In this document: positions 35,358 through 44,384 of the stretch, piece by piece
How the letters are laid out: every line of letters begins with the position of its first letter
How positions within the stretch are numbered: position 1 is the first letter of the stretch
Source of the DNA: Pseudomonas tremae
GTDB lineage: Bacteria > Pseudomonadota > Gammaproteobacteria > Pseudomonadales > Pseudomonadaceae
DNA length: 64,000 bases
Assembly (NCBI RefSeq): GCF_001401155.1
Contig: NZ_LJRO01000467.1
Location: forward strand, 1 to 64,000
Reading direction: 5' to 3'
The notes under the pieces: generated by a model
Database searches by the model: none
What the model was told of the DNA's origin: nothing
The model's input: the letters and a program-made list of their open reading frames with translations, nothing else
Program-made: the position numbers and the translations under genes

Positions 35358-36383
35358 ATGTCAGATCAAGATATACGCCTGCAATCCCTGAAAGTTTGGC
35401 TCGATGAGCAGTTGCCAGCGCTCTTTGCAGCGCACAATTGGGGCGCCGTTCCCCCGGCCACGTTGACTGCCGCCAGCAGTGACGCAAGTTTTCGCCGTTA
35501 TTTTCGCTGGGAGGGTGCCGATCGAACTTTTATTGTCATGGATGCGCCTCCACCCCAGGAAAACTGCAAACCGTTTGTAGAAATCGCTCATTTATTGGCC
35601 AGGTCGGGCATTAATGTTCCAAAAATATATGCCGAAGACCTGACGCAAGGCTTTTTGCTGCTCAACGATCTGGGTCGTGATACTTATCTTGATGTGATCA
35701 ATGATGCCAATGCCGATGCATTCTTCGCCAAAGCCATTGAGGCACTGTTGGCGTTCCAGCAACTGCCGATGGACACGCCGCTGCCGAGTTATGACGAAGC
35801 CTTGCTCCGACGCGAGCTGGAGCTGTTTCCGGAGTGGTACGTGAAGCGCCATCTGGGGATCGAGATGGATGAGGAGCAACAGGCTGAGTGGCAGCAGATC
35901 AGCGCGCTCCTGATCAACAGTGCGCTGGCGCAGCCCAAGGTACTGGTGCATCGTGATTACATGCCCCGCAACCTGATGGTCAGCGAACCCGGTCCCGGTG
36001 TACTGGACTTCCAGGATGCTGTGTATGGCCCGGTGACCTATGACGTGACCTGCCTGTTCAAGGATGCCTTCCTGAGCTGGCCGCAGGAACGTGTCAGCCA
36101 ATGGCTGAACACGTACTGGGACAAGGCGCGTGCGCTCGGCATTCCGGTGCAGGAAGATTTTGCGTCATTCGAGCGCGCCAGTGATCTGATGGGCGTGCAG
36201 CGTCATTTGAAGGTCATCGGGATCTTCGCGCGAATCTGCCATCGCGACGGCAAGCCTCGTTATCTGGACGATGTCCCGCGCTTCTTCGCCTATATCGAAG
36301 CGGTTCTTTCGAAAAGGCCCGAACTGGCGCAATTGGGACAGTTGCTTACCAGCCTGCAACACCCTGTAACTACTTCAGTCTGA
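35358..36383 (+). CDS. amgK: Anomeric MurNAc/GlcNAc kinase AmgK (APH-fold)
   Basis: 341 residues. Aminoglycoside-phosphotransferase fold: nucleotide loop SSDASFRRYFRW (about 40-51), catalytic HRDYMPRNL (about 198-206) and metal Asp in VLDFQDAVYGP. It is immediately upstream of murU, as in Pseudomonas cell-wall recycling, where AmgK makes MurNAc-1-phosphate for MurU. This salvage route bypasses de novo UDP-MurNAc synthesis and gives intrinsic fosfomycin tolerance. Confidence 0.93.
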   Translation: MSDQDIRLQSLKVWLDEQLPALFAAHNWGAVPPATLTAASSDASFRRYFRWEGADRTFIVMDAPPPQENCKPFVEIAHLLARSGINVPKIYAEDLTQGFLLLNDLGRDTYLDVINDANADAFFAKAIEALLAFQQLPMDTPLPSYDEALLRRELELFPEWYVKRHLGIEMDEEQQAEWQQISALLINSALAQPKVLVHRDYMPRNLMVSEPGPGVLDFQDAVYGPVTYDVTCLFKDAFLSWPQERVSQWLNTYWDKARALGIPVQEDFASFERASDLMGVQRHLKVIGIFARICHRDGKPRYLDDVPRFFAYIEAVLSKRPELAQLGQLLTSLQHPVTTSV

Positions 36384-36441
36384 TCGAACAGATGAACGCC
36401 AACTTGAAACAACAGACATTGATTGATTTGAAGAGGACTGC

Positions 36442-37113
36442 ATGAAAGCGATGATTCTCGCTGCCGGAAAGGGCGAGCGTATGCGACCGTTGACCCTGCA
36501 CACGCCTAAACCGCTGGTGCGTGCCGGGGGAGTGCCTCTGATCGAATACCATTTGAATGCCTTGCGCGAGGCAGGCTTTCACCAGTTGGTCATCAACCAT
36601 GCCTGGCTGGGCCAGCAGATAGAGGATTATCTGGGGGACGGTCAGCGTTTTGACCTGAGCATCCGTTACTCCCCCGAAGGCATGCCGCTGGAAACAGGCG
36701 GGGGCATTCATCGTGCGCTGCCGTTGCTGGGCAGCGAGCCTTTTGTCGTGGTCAATGGTGATGTCTGGACCGACTACGATTTCAACGCTTTGCGCACGCC
36801 GATATCTGGCCTGGCCCATCTGGTGCTGATCGACAACCCGGCGCATCACCCGACCGGCGACTTTTCACTGGTCGACGGTCAGGTGCGTGATGACGACTCG
36901 GCCGGGCAGAGGCTGACGTACAGCGGCATCGCCATTCTGCATCCGCGTCTTTTTGCCGAGTGCGAGCCCGGTGCGTTCAAGCTGGCACCGTTGCTGCGCG
37001 AAGCCATGCACCAGGGGCTGGTTACGGGTGAGCACTTCAGGGGCCGTTGGGTGGATGTCGGCACTCATGAGCGTCTGGCCGAAGTCGAGCAGTTGCTTGC
37101 GGAGACTCGCTGA
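36442..37113 (+). CDS. murU: N-acetylmuramate-1-phosphate uridylyltransferase
   Basis: 223 residues. N-terminal nucleotidyltransferase signature LAAGKGERMRPLT (7-19), VNGDVW metal motif (about 106-111), and GRWVDVGTHERL near the end. It makes UDP-MurNAc from MurNAc-1-phosphate and UTP. Follows amgK by 58 bp with GAGGA before the ATG; the next gene starts directly after its stop. Confidence 0.95.
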   Translation: MKAMILAAGKGERMRPLTLHTPKPLVRAGGVPLIEYHLNALREAGFHQLVINHAWLGQQIEDYLGDGQRFDLSIRYSPEGMPLETGGGIHRALPLLGSEPFVVVNGDVWTDYDFNALRTPISGLAHLVLIDNPAHHPTGDFSLVDGQVRDDDSAGQRLTYSGIAILHPRLFAECEPGAFKLAPLLREAMHQGLVTGEHFRGRWVDVGTHERLAEVEQLLAETR

Positions 37114-37881
37114 ATGCTCTGGCCCGGCACACTGGTCGGCGCTGGAGCCGGTTATGCAATTGCCAGCATTCCGGGCGCCATGCTCGGCGCGTTGTTGGGG
37201 CAGGCGCTGGACCGGCGGCTGAAGATTCAGAGCTGGGCGCACCTGCGCGAACGTCTGGGCGGGCGTGCGGCGATACCTGGCGACGATCTGTTGTTCGTGC
37301 TGCTGGGCCGGCTGGCCAAGAGTGAAGGGCGCGTGGTCGCCAGTCACATCCACCAGGCGCGTACCGAGATGCGCCGTCTGAACCTGAACGAGGCCGAGCA
37401 ATTACGCGCCATCAACGCCTTCAAGCGCGGCAGGGATGGTGCCGATGGTTTGCGCAGCTATTTGCGCGGTTTGCAGGGTCAGGCTGAGCTGACGGAAGCC
37501 TTGTTGCGTGCGTGCTGGCGTATGGCCTGGGCGGACGGCAAGGCTTCCCGGGTCGAGCGCGAACTGATCGGCATGTGGGGCATGTGGCTGGGTTGGTCGC
37601 AACAGCAGGTCGAGTCTCTGGCTGGCGAGCATGATCCCATGCGGCGTGCGCCGATCAGTACAGGTGATGACTACAAGGGGGCGATGGCCCTGCTCGGTAT
37701 AAAGTCTGACACCGACCCTTTGAGCATCAAGCGCGCTTATCGGCGCTTGCTCAGTCGGCACCACCCGGACAAGATCGCCGGCTCGGGTGCCGATGCCCGA
37801 CAGGTGCGTGTGGCCACCGAGAAAACCAGCGCATTGCACAACGCCTATCGGGTCGTGAAAAACCGGCGCGGCTTCACCTGA
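37114..37881 (+). CDS. DjlA-like co-chaperone with TerB and J domains
   Basis: 255 residues. N-terminal glycine/alanine-rich hydrophobic hairpin (GTLVGAGAGYAIASIPGAML), central TerB-like helical domain (about 65-165), C-terminal J domain with YRRLLSRHHPDK, the HPD being the DnaK-stimulating signature. It resembles DjlA, anchored in the inner membrane and modulating DnaK. Begins one base after the murU stop. Confidence 0.88.
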   Translation: MLWPGTLVGAGAGYAIASIPGAMLGALLGQALDRRLKIQSWAHLRERLGGRAAIPGDDLLFVLLGRLAKSEGRVVASHIHQARTEMRRLNLNEAEQLRAINAFKRGRDGADGLRSYLRGLQGQAELTEALLRACWRMAWADGKASRVERELIGMWGMWLGWSQQQVESLAGEHDPMRRAPISTGDDYKGAMALLGIKSDTDPLSIKRAYRRLLSRHHPDKIAGSGADARQVRVATEKTSALHNAYRVVKNRRGFT

Positions 37882-37914
37882 AGCTGCGCCTGTAACGCGC
37901 TGCGTTCGTGGCGT

Positions 37915-38898
37915 TTACTTTTCCTCTTTGGCCTCTATCCAGCCGCGAACGCGCCTGAACAGCTGATCTTGCTCGGTGCTTTCATTGCCGATGATGTTGA
38001 TCAGGGCAATTTGGGTAAACCCCGGCCCCTTGGCGCGTTTACTGGCCTGCAAGCGCGCCTTGGCGGCCAGGTCCACAGGGTTCTTGTAAACGAAGTCAGC
38101 GGTCTTGATTTTAAGCGAGGGCACCATTTCCAGTAGCGTAGGTGCGGGATTGACGGGCTCGCGAGCAGCGATCATCACCAGTTTCTGCACGACAGGCGAG
38201 GTCCGCTCATTGAGGAACCTGGCCGCCCAGTACGCCCCACTGCTATGGCCGACCAGCACTATGCTGTGTGCCTTGTTCTGCTGCGCGAAGCTGATCGCGC
38301 TTTCTATGCGGGCAAAAATACGCTCGGCCTGAGCCTTGTTGCGTTCTTCATCGGCTGCGGCCTTGGCGGTTGCAGCGGCGGCCTGAGCTTCAGCCTCAGC
38401 CGCCGGGTCTGGCGTTTTCTCCGCTGTATCCTTGGGCGTTTCCTTCGGTTTTTCGGCGTTGGCATCTGCAGCCGCGGTGTCGGGCTCACGCGCTGTCAAG
38501 GTCGTGTCCTGAGCGTCCGGCAGGGTGATGCTCAGGCTCGACCAGCCGACATCCGGGAACTTGCGTCGCAACGGCCCGACGGCGTCCGGCCAGTCGGGAG
38601 ACTCGTCGTCGCCCGGGACGATGATGACGGCGCCCTGAGGTGCTTCGCTGTTTGCGGGCTTCCAGAGTGCTAGAAAGCTTTCGTCCCCGGCCTTCAGTTG
38701 CTGTTGGTCCTCGCGAGGCAACTGACGCTCCAGCGCCAGTTCGTCTTCCTGAGCGCGACTGAGCAGTGGTGCCCGCTCGACAGGTGCTTCGGCAGCGTCC
38801 TTCGCTGGCGTCGGGTCGGCCGCTGTCGCAGGCAGGGCGCAAGGAAGCATCAATGAGAGAAACACTGCGGGAAGCATTGCGCGAAAGGGGTAGGACAT
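37915..38898 (-). CDS. DUF3530 family, secreted alpha/beta-hydrolase-like protein
   Basis: 327 residues from ATG 38898. Signal peptide (LPAVFLSLMLPCALPATAA). VLVGHSSGAYWAARF carries a Gly-His-Ser-Ser-Gly nucleophile elbow, so an esterase fold is likely. An Ala/Glu/Lys/Pro-rich low-complexity insert (about 135-195) interrupts the domain. Periplasmic location expected. Substrate unknown. Convergent with the DjlA-like gene and divergent from agtS. Confidence 0.85.
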   Translation of the reverse strand: MSYPFRAMLPAVFLSLMLPCALPATAADPTPAKDAAEAPVERAPLLSRAQEDELALERQLPREDQQQLKAGDESFLALWKPANSEAPQGAVIIVPGDDESPDWPDAVGPLRRKFPDVGWSSLSITLPDAQDTTLTAREPDTAAADANAEKPKETPKDTAEKTPDPAAEAEAQAAAATAKAAADEERNKAQAERIFARIESAISFAQQNKAHSIVLVGHSSGAYWAARFLNERTSPVVQKLVMIAAREPVNPAPTLLEMVPSLKIKTADFVYKNPVDLAAKARLQASKRAKGPGFTQIALINIIGNESTEQDQLFRRVRGWIEAKEEK

Positions 38899-38976
38899 CG
38901 GATATTCCAAGCCGGTAACTGTCCCGGCAGCCTAATGGGTTGATCGGCTTTTGTCAGGCATGAGCCTGCGCGGCAC

Positions 38977-41025
38977 ATGACCGCCATGCGAACACACGAG
39001 AGCGACACATTGATCATTCGTCTTCTGCGCACCGGCTTTATCGGCTGCCTGGCTTTGCTCTTGATGGTTGAGATGGCGAGTACCCAGGCTGAAGAGCCTG
39101 AAACACCTGCCGCTGCTCAGTTGAGTCCTGCACAGCGTAGCTGGCTTGATCAGCATGGTCCTTTGCGGGTCGGTCTGGTGTTGCGTGCGCCCTATGCTCA
39201 GTTCGACCAGCGTTTACAGCAGTTGTCTGGTGCCAATGTCGACCTGATGAATGCACTGGCGGCCACCCTGCCGGCCGAGTTGCTGTGGCGAAACTTTGCC
39301 GATCAGGCGTCACTGGAAAAAGCCCTGAGCAATGGTGAAATCGACGTCGCCCCCGGTTTGATGCAAACCCCTGCGGGGCTGCGTCTGTGGGTGTTTTCCG
39401 ATCCGTATCTGCGGGTGTCGCAGCTGTTGATCGGCGAACGTGATGGCGGTACCGCCGTGGAACTGGAAAAACTCGACAGTCTTTCCAGGGTGGCGGTGCG
39501 TATGCCGAGCGCTACTGCCGATTACCTGCGTAGCAATTTTCCGCATTTGAACCTGCAAGGCGTGCCATTGGAGCGTCAGGTGCTGCAATTGCTGCTCAGT
39601 CAGCAGGCACGTTACGCTGTGGTGGACGAGGCGCAACTGAGTCGCCTGCTGCGTGAGCCGGAGTTCGCCGGGCTGGCGGTAGTGGGAGATATCGGCCTCC
39701 CGCAACTGCTGCGTGTGGCTTCACGGCGCGACGCGCCTGAGCTGGCAGCTATCGTCAGCGAAGCCTTGCGGGCGATTCCTGCCAGGCAGCTGGAACAACT
39801 GCATGCTCGCTGGATGCCACTCACCCCGTCGCACCTCAGTGAATCGACAAAACTCTGGAAAAACCTGTGCATCCTGCTGCTGGTGATGCTGCTGGCCTGT
39901 TTTGCCATCGTGATCTGGCAACGTCGCCAGCAGCAGGCGCTGGAGCGGGAGGTGCTCGGCGGGCGTGAAGACCTTGCCCGCCACGTCGCCAGTGAAGAGG
40001 CGCTGCGTCTAGCGCAATTTTCCATTGATCAGAGCACCGTCGGTATTCTCTGGGTCAACTGGGACAGCCGCGTGCGCTATGCCAACCGGGCGGCGGAGTC
40101 CATGCTGGGCTATGCGCCGGGGCATGTGGTTGAGCGTCCTCTGATCGATTTCGATCCCGGTCTGCACATGGATCGCTGGCTTCATCTGTGGAAGAGCGCA
40201 CGTTCCAGTGAGGGCAGTCCGCAGGTGTTTGAGACCCATTGCCTGCGCGCCGATGGCAGTTTTCTGCCGGTTGACGTCTCGCTGAGCTTCCTGCGTTTTT
40301 GTGAAGCCGAATACCTGGTGGTGTTCCTCAGTGATGTCAGCGAACGCCGCCGCGCTCACGATCAGCTACGCGAATTGTCCGCGCACCTGGAAAGCGTGCG
40401 CGAGGAGGAAAAAGGCCGTATTGCCAGGGAAGTTCATGACGAGTTGGGCCAGATGTTGACGGTCTTGAAGCTGGAGACGTCGATGTGCGAGCTGGCGTAT
40501 GCCAGTCTCGACCCTGGCTTGAGTGAGCGGCTGGACAGCATGAAGCGCCTCATTGCCCAGTTGTTTCAGCTGGTGCGTGATGTCGCCACTGCGCTACGGC
40601 CGCCGATTCTCGACGCCGGCATTGCCTCGGCGATCGAATGGCAGGCACGCCGTTTCGAGGCGCGTACGCAGATTCCCTGTCTGGTGCAAGTGCCTGACAA
40701 TCTTCCGTTGCTCAGTGATACCAAGGCTACCGGCATGTTCCGGATTCTTCAGGAGGCGTTGACCAACGTCATGCGTCATGCCGAGGCGCATACGGTGGAC
40801 ATCAGCCTGACGCTGCAAGACCAGATGCTATGCATGACCATCGCCGATGACGGAAAGGGCTTTGTCATCGAGTCGGGCAGGGCGGTTTCATTCGGTCTGG
40901 TCGGGATGCGCGAGCGTGTGCTGATGCTCGGCGGCAGACTGGAGCTGGACAGCGAGCCAGGAGAGGGCACAACCTTGCGCGCGTTCATCCCGCTGGACCC
41001 CACCGCTCAGGAGCGACAACCGTGA
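38977..41025 (+). CDS. agtS: AgtS-type sensor histidine kinase
   Basis: 682 residues (start at 38977 or the Met at 38986). An N-terminal membrane signal, a periplasmic solute-binding-like domain (about 45-285), one membrane segment LCILLLVMLLACFAIVIW (about 296-313), a PAS domain (about 345-455) and a NarX-type kinase core: REVHDELGQMLTVLK with the phospho-His, NVMRHAEAH, DDGKGF and GLVGMRERV. The neighbours match the P. aeruginosa agtS-agtR / agtABCD locus, where AgtS-AgtR controls 4-aminobutyrate and 5-aminovalerate uptake. Ligand assignment is by synteny. Confidence 0.85.
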   Translation: MTAMRTHESDTLIIRLLRTGFIGCLALLLMVEMASTQAEEPETPAAAQLSPAQRSWLDQHGPLRVGLVLRAPYAQFDQRLQQLSGANVDLMNALAATLPAELLWRNFADQASLEKALSNGEIDVAPGLMQTPAGLRLWVFSDPYLRVSQLLIGERDGGTAVELEKLDSLSRVAVRMPSATADYLRSNFPHLNLQGVPLERQVLQLLLSQQARYAVVDEAQLSRLLREPEFAGLAVVGDIGLPQLLRVASRRDAPELAAIVSEALRAIPARQLEQLHARWMPLTPSHLSESTKLWKNLCILLLVMLLACFAIVIWQRRQQQALEREVLGGREDLARHVASEEALRLAQFSIDQSTVGILWVNWDSRVRYANRAAESMLGYAPGHVVERPLIDFDPGLHMDRWLHLWKSARSSEGSPQVFETHCLRADGSFLPVDVSLSFLRFCEAEYLVVFLSDVSERRRAHDQLRELSAHLESVREEEKGRIAREVHDELGQMLTVLKLETSMCELAYASLDPGLSERLDSMKRLIAQLFQLVRDVATALRPPILDAGIASAIEWQARRFEARTQIPCLVQVPDNLPLLSDTKATGMFRILQEALTNVMRHAEAHTVDISLTLQDQMLCMTIADDGKGFVIESGRAVSFGLVGMRERVLMLGGRLELDSEPGEGTTLRAFIPLDPTAQERQP

Positions 41026-41651
41026 TTCGTGTTTTGGTAGCTGAAGATCACACTATCGTGCGTGAAGGGATCAAGCAGCTGATTGGCCTGGCCAGGGATC
41101 TGCAAGTGGTGGGCGAGGCCAGCAATGGCGAGCAGTTGCTTGAGACCCTGCGCCATGTGGCCTGTGAAGTGGTATTGCTGGATATTTCCATGCCAGGCGT
41201 TAACGGCCTGGAGGCGATTCCGCGGATTCGTGCACTGGTCAATCCGCCAGCGATCCTGGTGTTGTCAATGCACAACGAGGCGCAAATGGCAGCGCGCGCC
41301 TTGAAAGTCGGCGCCGCAGGTTATGCAACCAAGGACAGCGACCCTGCACTGCTGCTGACGGCTATTCGCCGGGTCGCGGCAGGCGGGCGTTATATCGACC
41401 CCGATCTTGCCGACCGCATGGTCTTCGAAGTAGGCCTTACCGATAACCGGCCTTTGCATTCGCTACTGTCGGAGCGCGAGTTTTCGGTGTTCGAGCGTCT
41501 GGCTCAGGGCGCCAATGTCAACGACATCGCCCAGCAACTGGCCCTGAGCAGCAAGACCATCAGCACCCACAAGGCGCGGTTGATGCAGAAAATGAAGCTC
41601 AACTCGCTGGCCGACCTCGTCAAATACGCGATGGAGCACAAACTGCTCTGA
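41022..41651 (+). CDS. agtR: AgtR-type NarL/LuxR response regulator
   Basis: 209 residues from GTG 41022 (GTGA overlap with agtS). Receiver domain with phospho-acceptor Asp in VVLLDISMPGVNG (about 50-62) and a C-terminal LuxR helix-turn-helix (LAQGANVNDIAQQLALSSKTIS). Expected to activate the downstream transporter. A 6-bp-arm hairpin (CGACAC / GTGTCG) just after the stop is a possible weak terminator. Confidence 0.87.
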   Translation: MIRVLVAEDHTIVREGIKQLIGLARDLQVVGEASNGEQLLETLRHVACEVVLLDISMPGVNGLEAIPRIRALVNPPAILVLSMHNEAQMAARALKVGAAGYATKDSDPALLLTAIRRVAAGGRYIDPDLADRMVFEVGLTDNRPLHSLLSEREFSVFERLAQGANVNDIAQQLALSSKTISTHKARLMQKMKLNSLADLVKYAMEHKLL

Positions 41652-42067
41652 GTCTGAAAACGACACCTCAGCAGAGTGTCGGGCCGATGCTTTGCTCATC
41701 GCTATGCGTGCGCCCTGAAGAGCCTGGAATCTGAGCTTCTGCCCAAAGGGCGTGGGAGCTTCAGGAGGTTACGACGGCTGCGATGGGCTGCGAAGCGGCC
41801 CCAAAACCGGCCATCTTGATTAATCTGACCTAGTGAGGTCGCCGGTCTTGCTTCCGGTCCCCGGCAGTTCGCGGACAAGTCCGCTACCACACTGCCCCCT
41901 TAGTGGATAACGATGGTCTCAACTAGCTCAATCGCGCCATCTCTGTAGGGCAATTCCTACGCCTAGCCTTCCAGCTTGCCTGGGTGATTCTCTCTCGGCC
42001 CCCGATTTGCGGGGGATGCAGGCTGCTCTAGTCTTGGGCCTACGCAGACAAAACAAAGGTGTGGGTG
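41652..42067. other. 416-bp agtR-agtA intergenic region with REP-type palindromes
   Basis: No gene seen. From about 41745 to 41895 it is crowded with short palindromes typical of Pseudomonas extragenic repeats, including GCGGACAAGTCCGCT near 41874. A CCCCC/GGGGG hairpin lies near 41999-42015. The promoter of agtABCD and the AgtR site must lie here, but I cannot point to either. P. aeruginosa has an extra binding-protein gene (PA0602) at this position; it is absent here. Confidence 0.55.
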
Positions 42068-43192
42068 ATGAGCGACGTCGATACAAGCGCTGGGGCAAAT
42101 GATGTTCTGGTCAGCTTTCGTGGTGTGCAAAAGAGCTACGACGGCGAAGCACTGATCGTCAAAGACCTTAACCTAGACATTCGCAAAGGCGAATTCCTGA
42201 CCCTGCTTGGCCCGTCCGGCTCTGGCAAGACCACCAGCCTGATGATGCTGGCCGGCTTCGAAACGCCAACGGCGGGCGAAATCCTCCTGGGTGGTCGTGC
42301 CATTAATAACGTGCCACCGCACAAGCGCGATATCGGCATGGTGTTTCAGAACTACGCTCTGTTCCCGCACATGACGGTTGCCGAGAACCTCGCGTTCCCG
42401 CTGACGGTGCGCGGCATGAGCAAAACGGATGTCGGCGAGAAGGTCAAAAAAGCATTGGGCATGGTCCAGCTGGACACGTTCGCGCATCGCTACCCTGCGC
42501 AGTTGTCCGGCGGTCAGCAGCAGCGTGTGGCTTTGGCGCGTGCGCTGGTGTTCGAACCGCAACTGGTGCTGATGGACGAACCGCTCGGCGCGCTCGACAA
42601 GCAACTGCGTGAGCACATGCAGATGGAGATCAAACACCTGCATCAGCGCCTAGGCGTGACCGTGGTCTATGTGACCCACGACCAGGGTGAAGCCCTGACC
42701 ATGTCAGACCGGGTTGCGGTGTTCCATCAGGGCGAGATCCAGCAGATCGCGCCGCCGCGCAGCCTGTACGAGGAACCGAAAAATACCTTTGTGGCCAACT
42801 TCATCGGCGAGAACAACCGGCTCAACGGGCGGCTGGTCAGCCAGGACGGCGACCGCTGCGTGGTCGAGCTGGAGCGCGGTGAGAAAATACACGCGCTGGC
42901 AATCAACGTCGGCCAGCCGGGTGGCCCGGTGACGCTGTCCATCAGGCCCGAGCGCATCCATCTCAACGGCCGGAGCGAAAGCTGTGCCAACCGTTTTTCC
43001 GGTCGTGTGGCCGAGTTCATTTACCTCGGTGATCACGTTCGTGTGCGTCTTGAAGTAGCAGGCAAGACCGACTTCTTCGTTAAACAGCCTATCGCCGAAC
43101 TGGACTCGACACTGAACGTGGGCGACGTGGTGCCCATCGGCTGGCAAGTCGAGCATGTGCGTGCGCTCGATCCCTTGCAGCAAGTGCATTGA
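42068..43192 (+). CDS. agtA: Polyamine/4-aminobutyrate-type ABC transporter ATPase
   Basis: 374 residues from ATG 42068. PotA-like: Walker A LGPSGSGKTTSL, Q-loop FQNYALFPHMTV, signature LSGGQQQRVALARAL, Walker B LVLMDEPLGALD, His switch YVTHDQGEAL, and a C-terminal TOBE domain (about 290-365). Drives uptake through AgtC-AgtD. Substrate by synteny with the agt locus. Confidence 0.88.
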   Translation: MSDVDTSAGANDVLVSFRGVQKSYDGEALIVKDLNLDIRKGEFLTLLGPSGSGKTTSLMMLAGFETPTAGEILLGGRAINNVPPHKRDIGMVFQNYALFPHMTVAENLAFPLTVRGMSKTDVGEKVKKALGMVQLDTFAHRYPAQLSGGQQQRVALARALVFEPQLVLMDEPLGALDKQLREHMQMEIKHLHQRLGVTVVYVTHDQGEALTMSDRVAVFHQGEIQQIAPPRSLYEEPKNTFVANFIGENNRLNGRLVSQDGDRCVVELERGEKIHALAINVGQPGGPVTLSIRPERIHLNGRSESCANRFSGRVAEFIYLGDHVRVRLEVAGKTDFFVKQPIAELDSTLNVGDVVPIGWQVEHVRALDPLQQVH

Positions 43193-43274
43193 TCTACCGA
43201 CAAAAGCAATAACAGAGGCGACCTGATCGCTCATCCCAATCGCTTACCAACACTGCTCGTGGAGAAAAGAATCT

Positions 43275-44309
43275 ATGTTGAAGTCTTTGAAGTTCACCGC
43301 CATCACGTTGGGCATGATGTGCGCTGCGCAAGCCATGGCCGCGACCGACCTGACCGTCATTTCCTTTGGCGGCGCCAACAAGGCCGCGCAGGAAAAAGCG
43401 TTCTACGCGCCTTGGGAGAAGGCCGGTAACGGCAAGATCATCGCCGGTGAGTACAACGGCGAAATGGCCAAGGTCAAAACCATGGTCGACACCAAAAGCG
43501 TTTCCTGGGACCTGGTAGAAGTCGAATCGCCAGAACTGGCTCGCGGCTGCGACGAAGACATGTTCGAGGAACTCGACCCGAAACTGCTCGGCAATGCCGC
43601 TGATTTCGTTCCCGGCGCCATCACCACCTGTGGCGCAGGCTTCTTCGTCTGGTCCACCGTGCTGGCCTACAACGCCGACAAGGTTGCCAGTGCTCCGAGC
43701 GGCTGGGTCGATTTCTGGGACACCAAGAAATTCCCCGGCAAGCGCGGCCTGCGCAAAGGCGCCAAGTACACACTGGAATTCGCACTGATGGCTGATGGCG
43801 TTGCACCAAAGGACGTCTACAAAGTACTGGCCAGCAAAGACGGTCAGGACCGCGCGTTCAAGAAACTCGATGAACTCAAGCCGAACATCCAGTGGTGGGA
43901 AGCGGGCGCGCAGCCACCGCAGTACCTTGCTTCCGGTGACGTGGTGATGAGTTCGGCCTACAACGGCCGTATCGCTGCCGTGCAAAAAGAGAGCAACCTG
44001 AAAGTGGTCTGGACCGGTGGGGTGTATGACTTCGACGCCTGGGCGATTCCAAAGGGCTCGAAAAACGCCGATGCAGCGAAGAAGTTCATCGCCTTCATGC
44101 TGAGCCCCGAGCAACAGAAGGTCTACTCGCAGAACATCGCCTACGGCCCGGCAAACACCCAGGCGGTCAAGCTGCTGGACAAAAAGACCCTGCAAGACAT
44201 GCCGACCACACCTGAGAACATCAAGGATCAGGTGCAGATGGATGTGGCGTTCTGGACCGACAACGGCGAGTCCCTTGAGCAGCGTTTCACTGCCTGGGCT
44301 GCCAAGTAA
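43275..44309 (+). CDS. agtB: Periplasmic solute-binding protein of the agt transporter
   Basis: 344 residues. Signal peptide (ITLGMMCAAQAMA), PotD-type binding protein core: VISFGGANKAAQEKAF, WDLVEVESPEL, GAGFFVWSTVLAYNADK, AKKFIAFMLSPEQQKVYS. Captures the amine substrate in the periplasm. Followed by a stable hairpin at 44332-44357 that may protect its mRNA. Confidence 0.9.
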   Translation: MLKSLKFTAITLGMMCAAQAMAATDLTVISFGGANKAAQEKAFYAPWEKAGNGKIIAGEYNGEMAKVKTMVDTKSVSWDLVEVESPELARGCDEDMFEELDPKLLGNAADFVPGAITTCGAGFFVWSTVLAYNADKVASAPSGWVDFWDTKKFPGKRGLRKGAKYTLEFALMADGVAPKDVYKVLASKDGQDRAFKKLDELKPNIQWWEAGAQPPQYLASGDVVMSSAYNGRIAAVQKESNLKVVWTGGVYDFDAWAIPKGSKNADAAKKFIAFMLSPEQQKVYSQNIAYGPANTQAVKLLDKKTLQDMPTTPENIKDQVQMDVAFWTDNGESLEQRFTAWAAK

Positions 44310-44331
44310 CCCGGCTGTGTGAGTCAGATCC

Positions 44332-44357
44332 GGGCGCTCCTGTTGCCGGGGGCGCCC
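44332..44357 (+). terminator. Hairpin after the binding-protein gene
   Basis: GGGCGC (44332-44337) pairs with GCGCCC (44352-44357). It has no T-run; it is more likely an mRNA-stabilising or attenuating hairpin that raises agtB relative to the permease genes. Confidence 0.4.
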
Positions 44358-44384
44358 CCTTGTTGAAAGATTCCGGAGTTCGCT

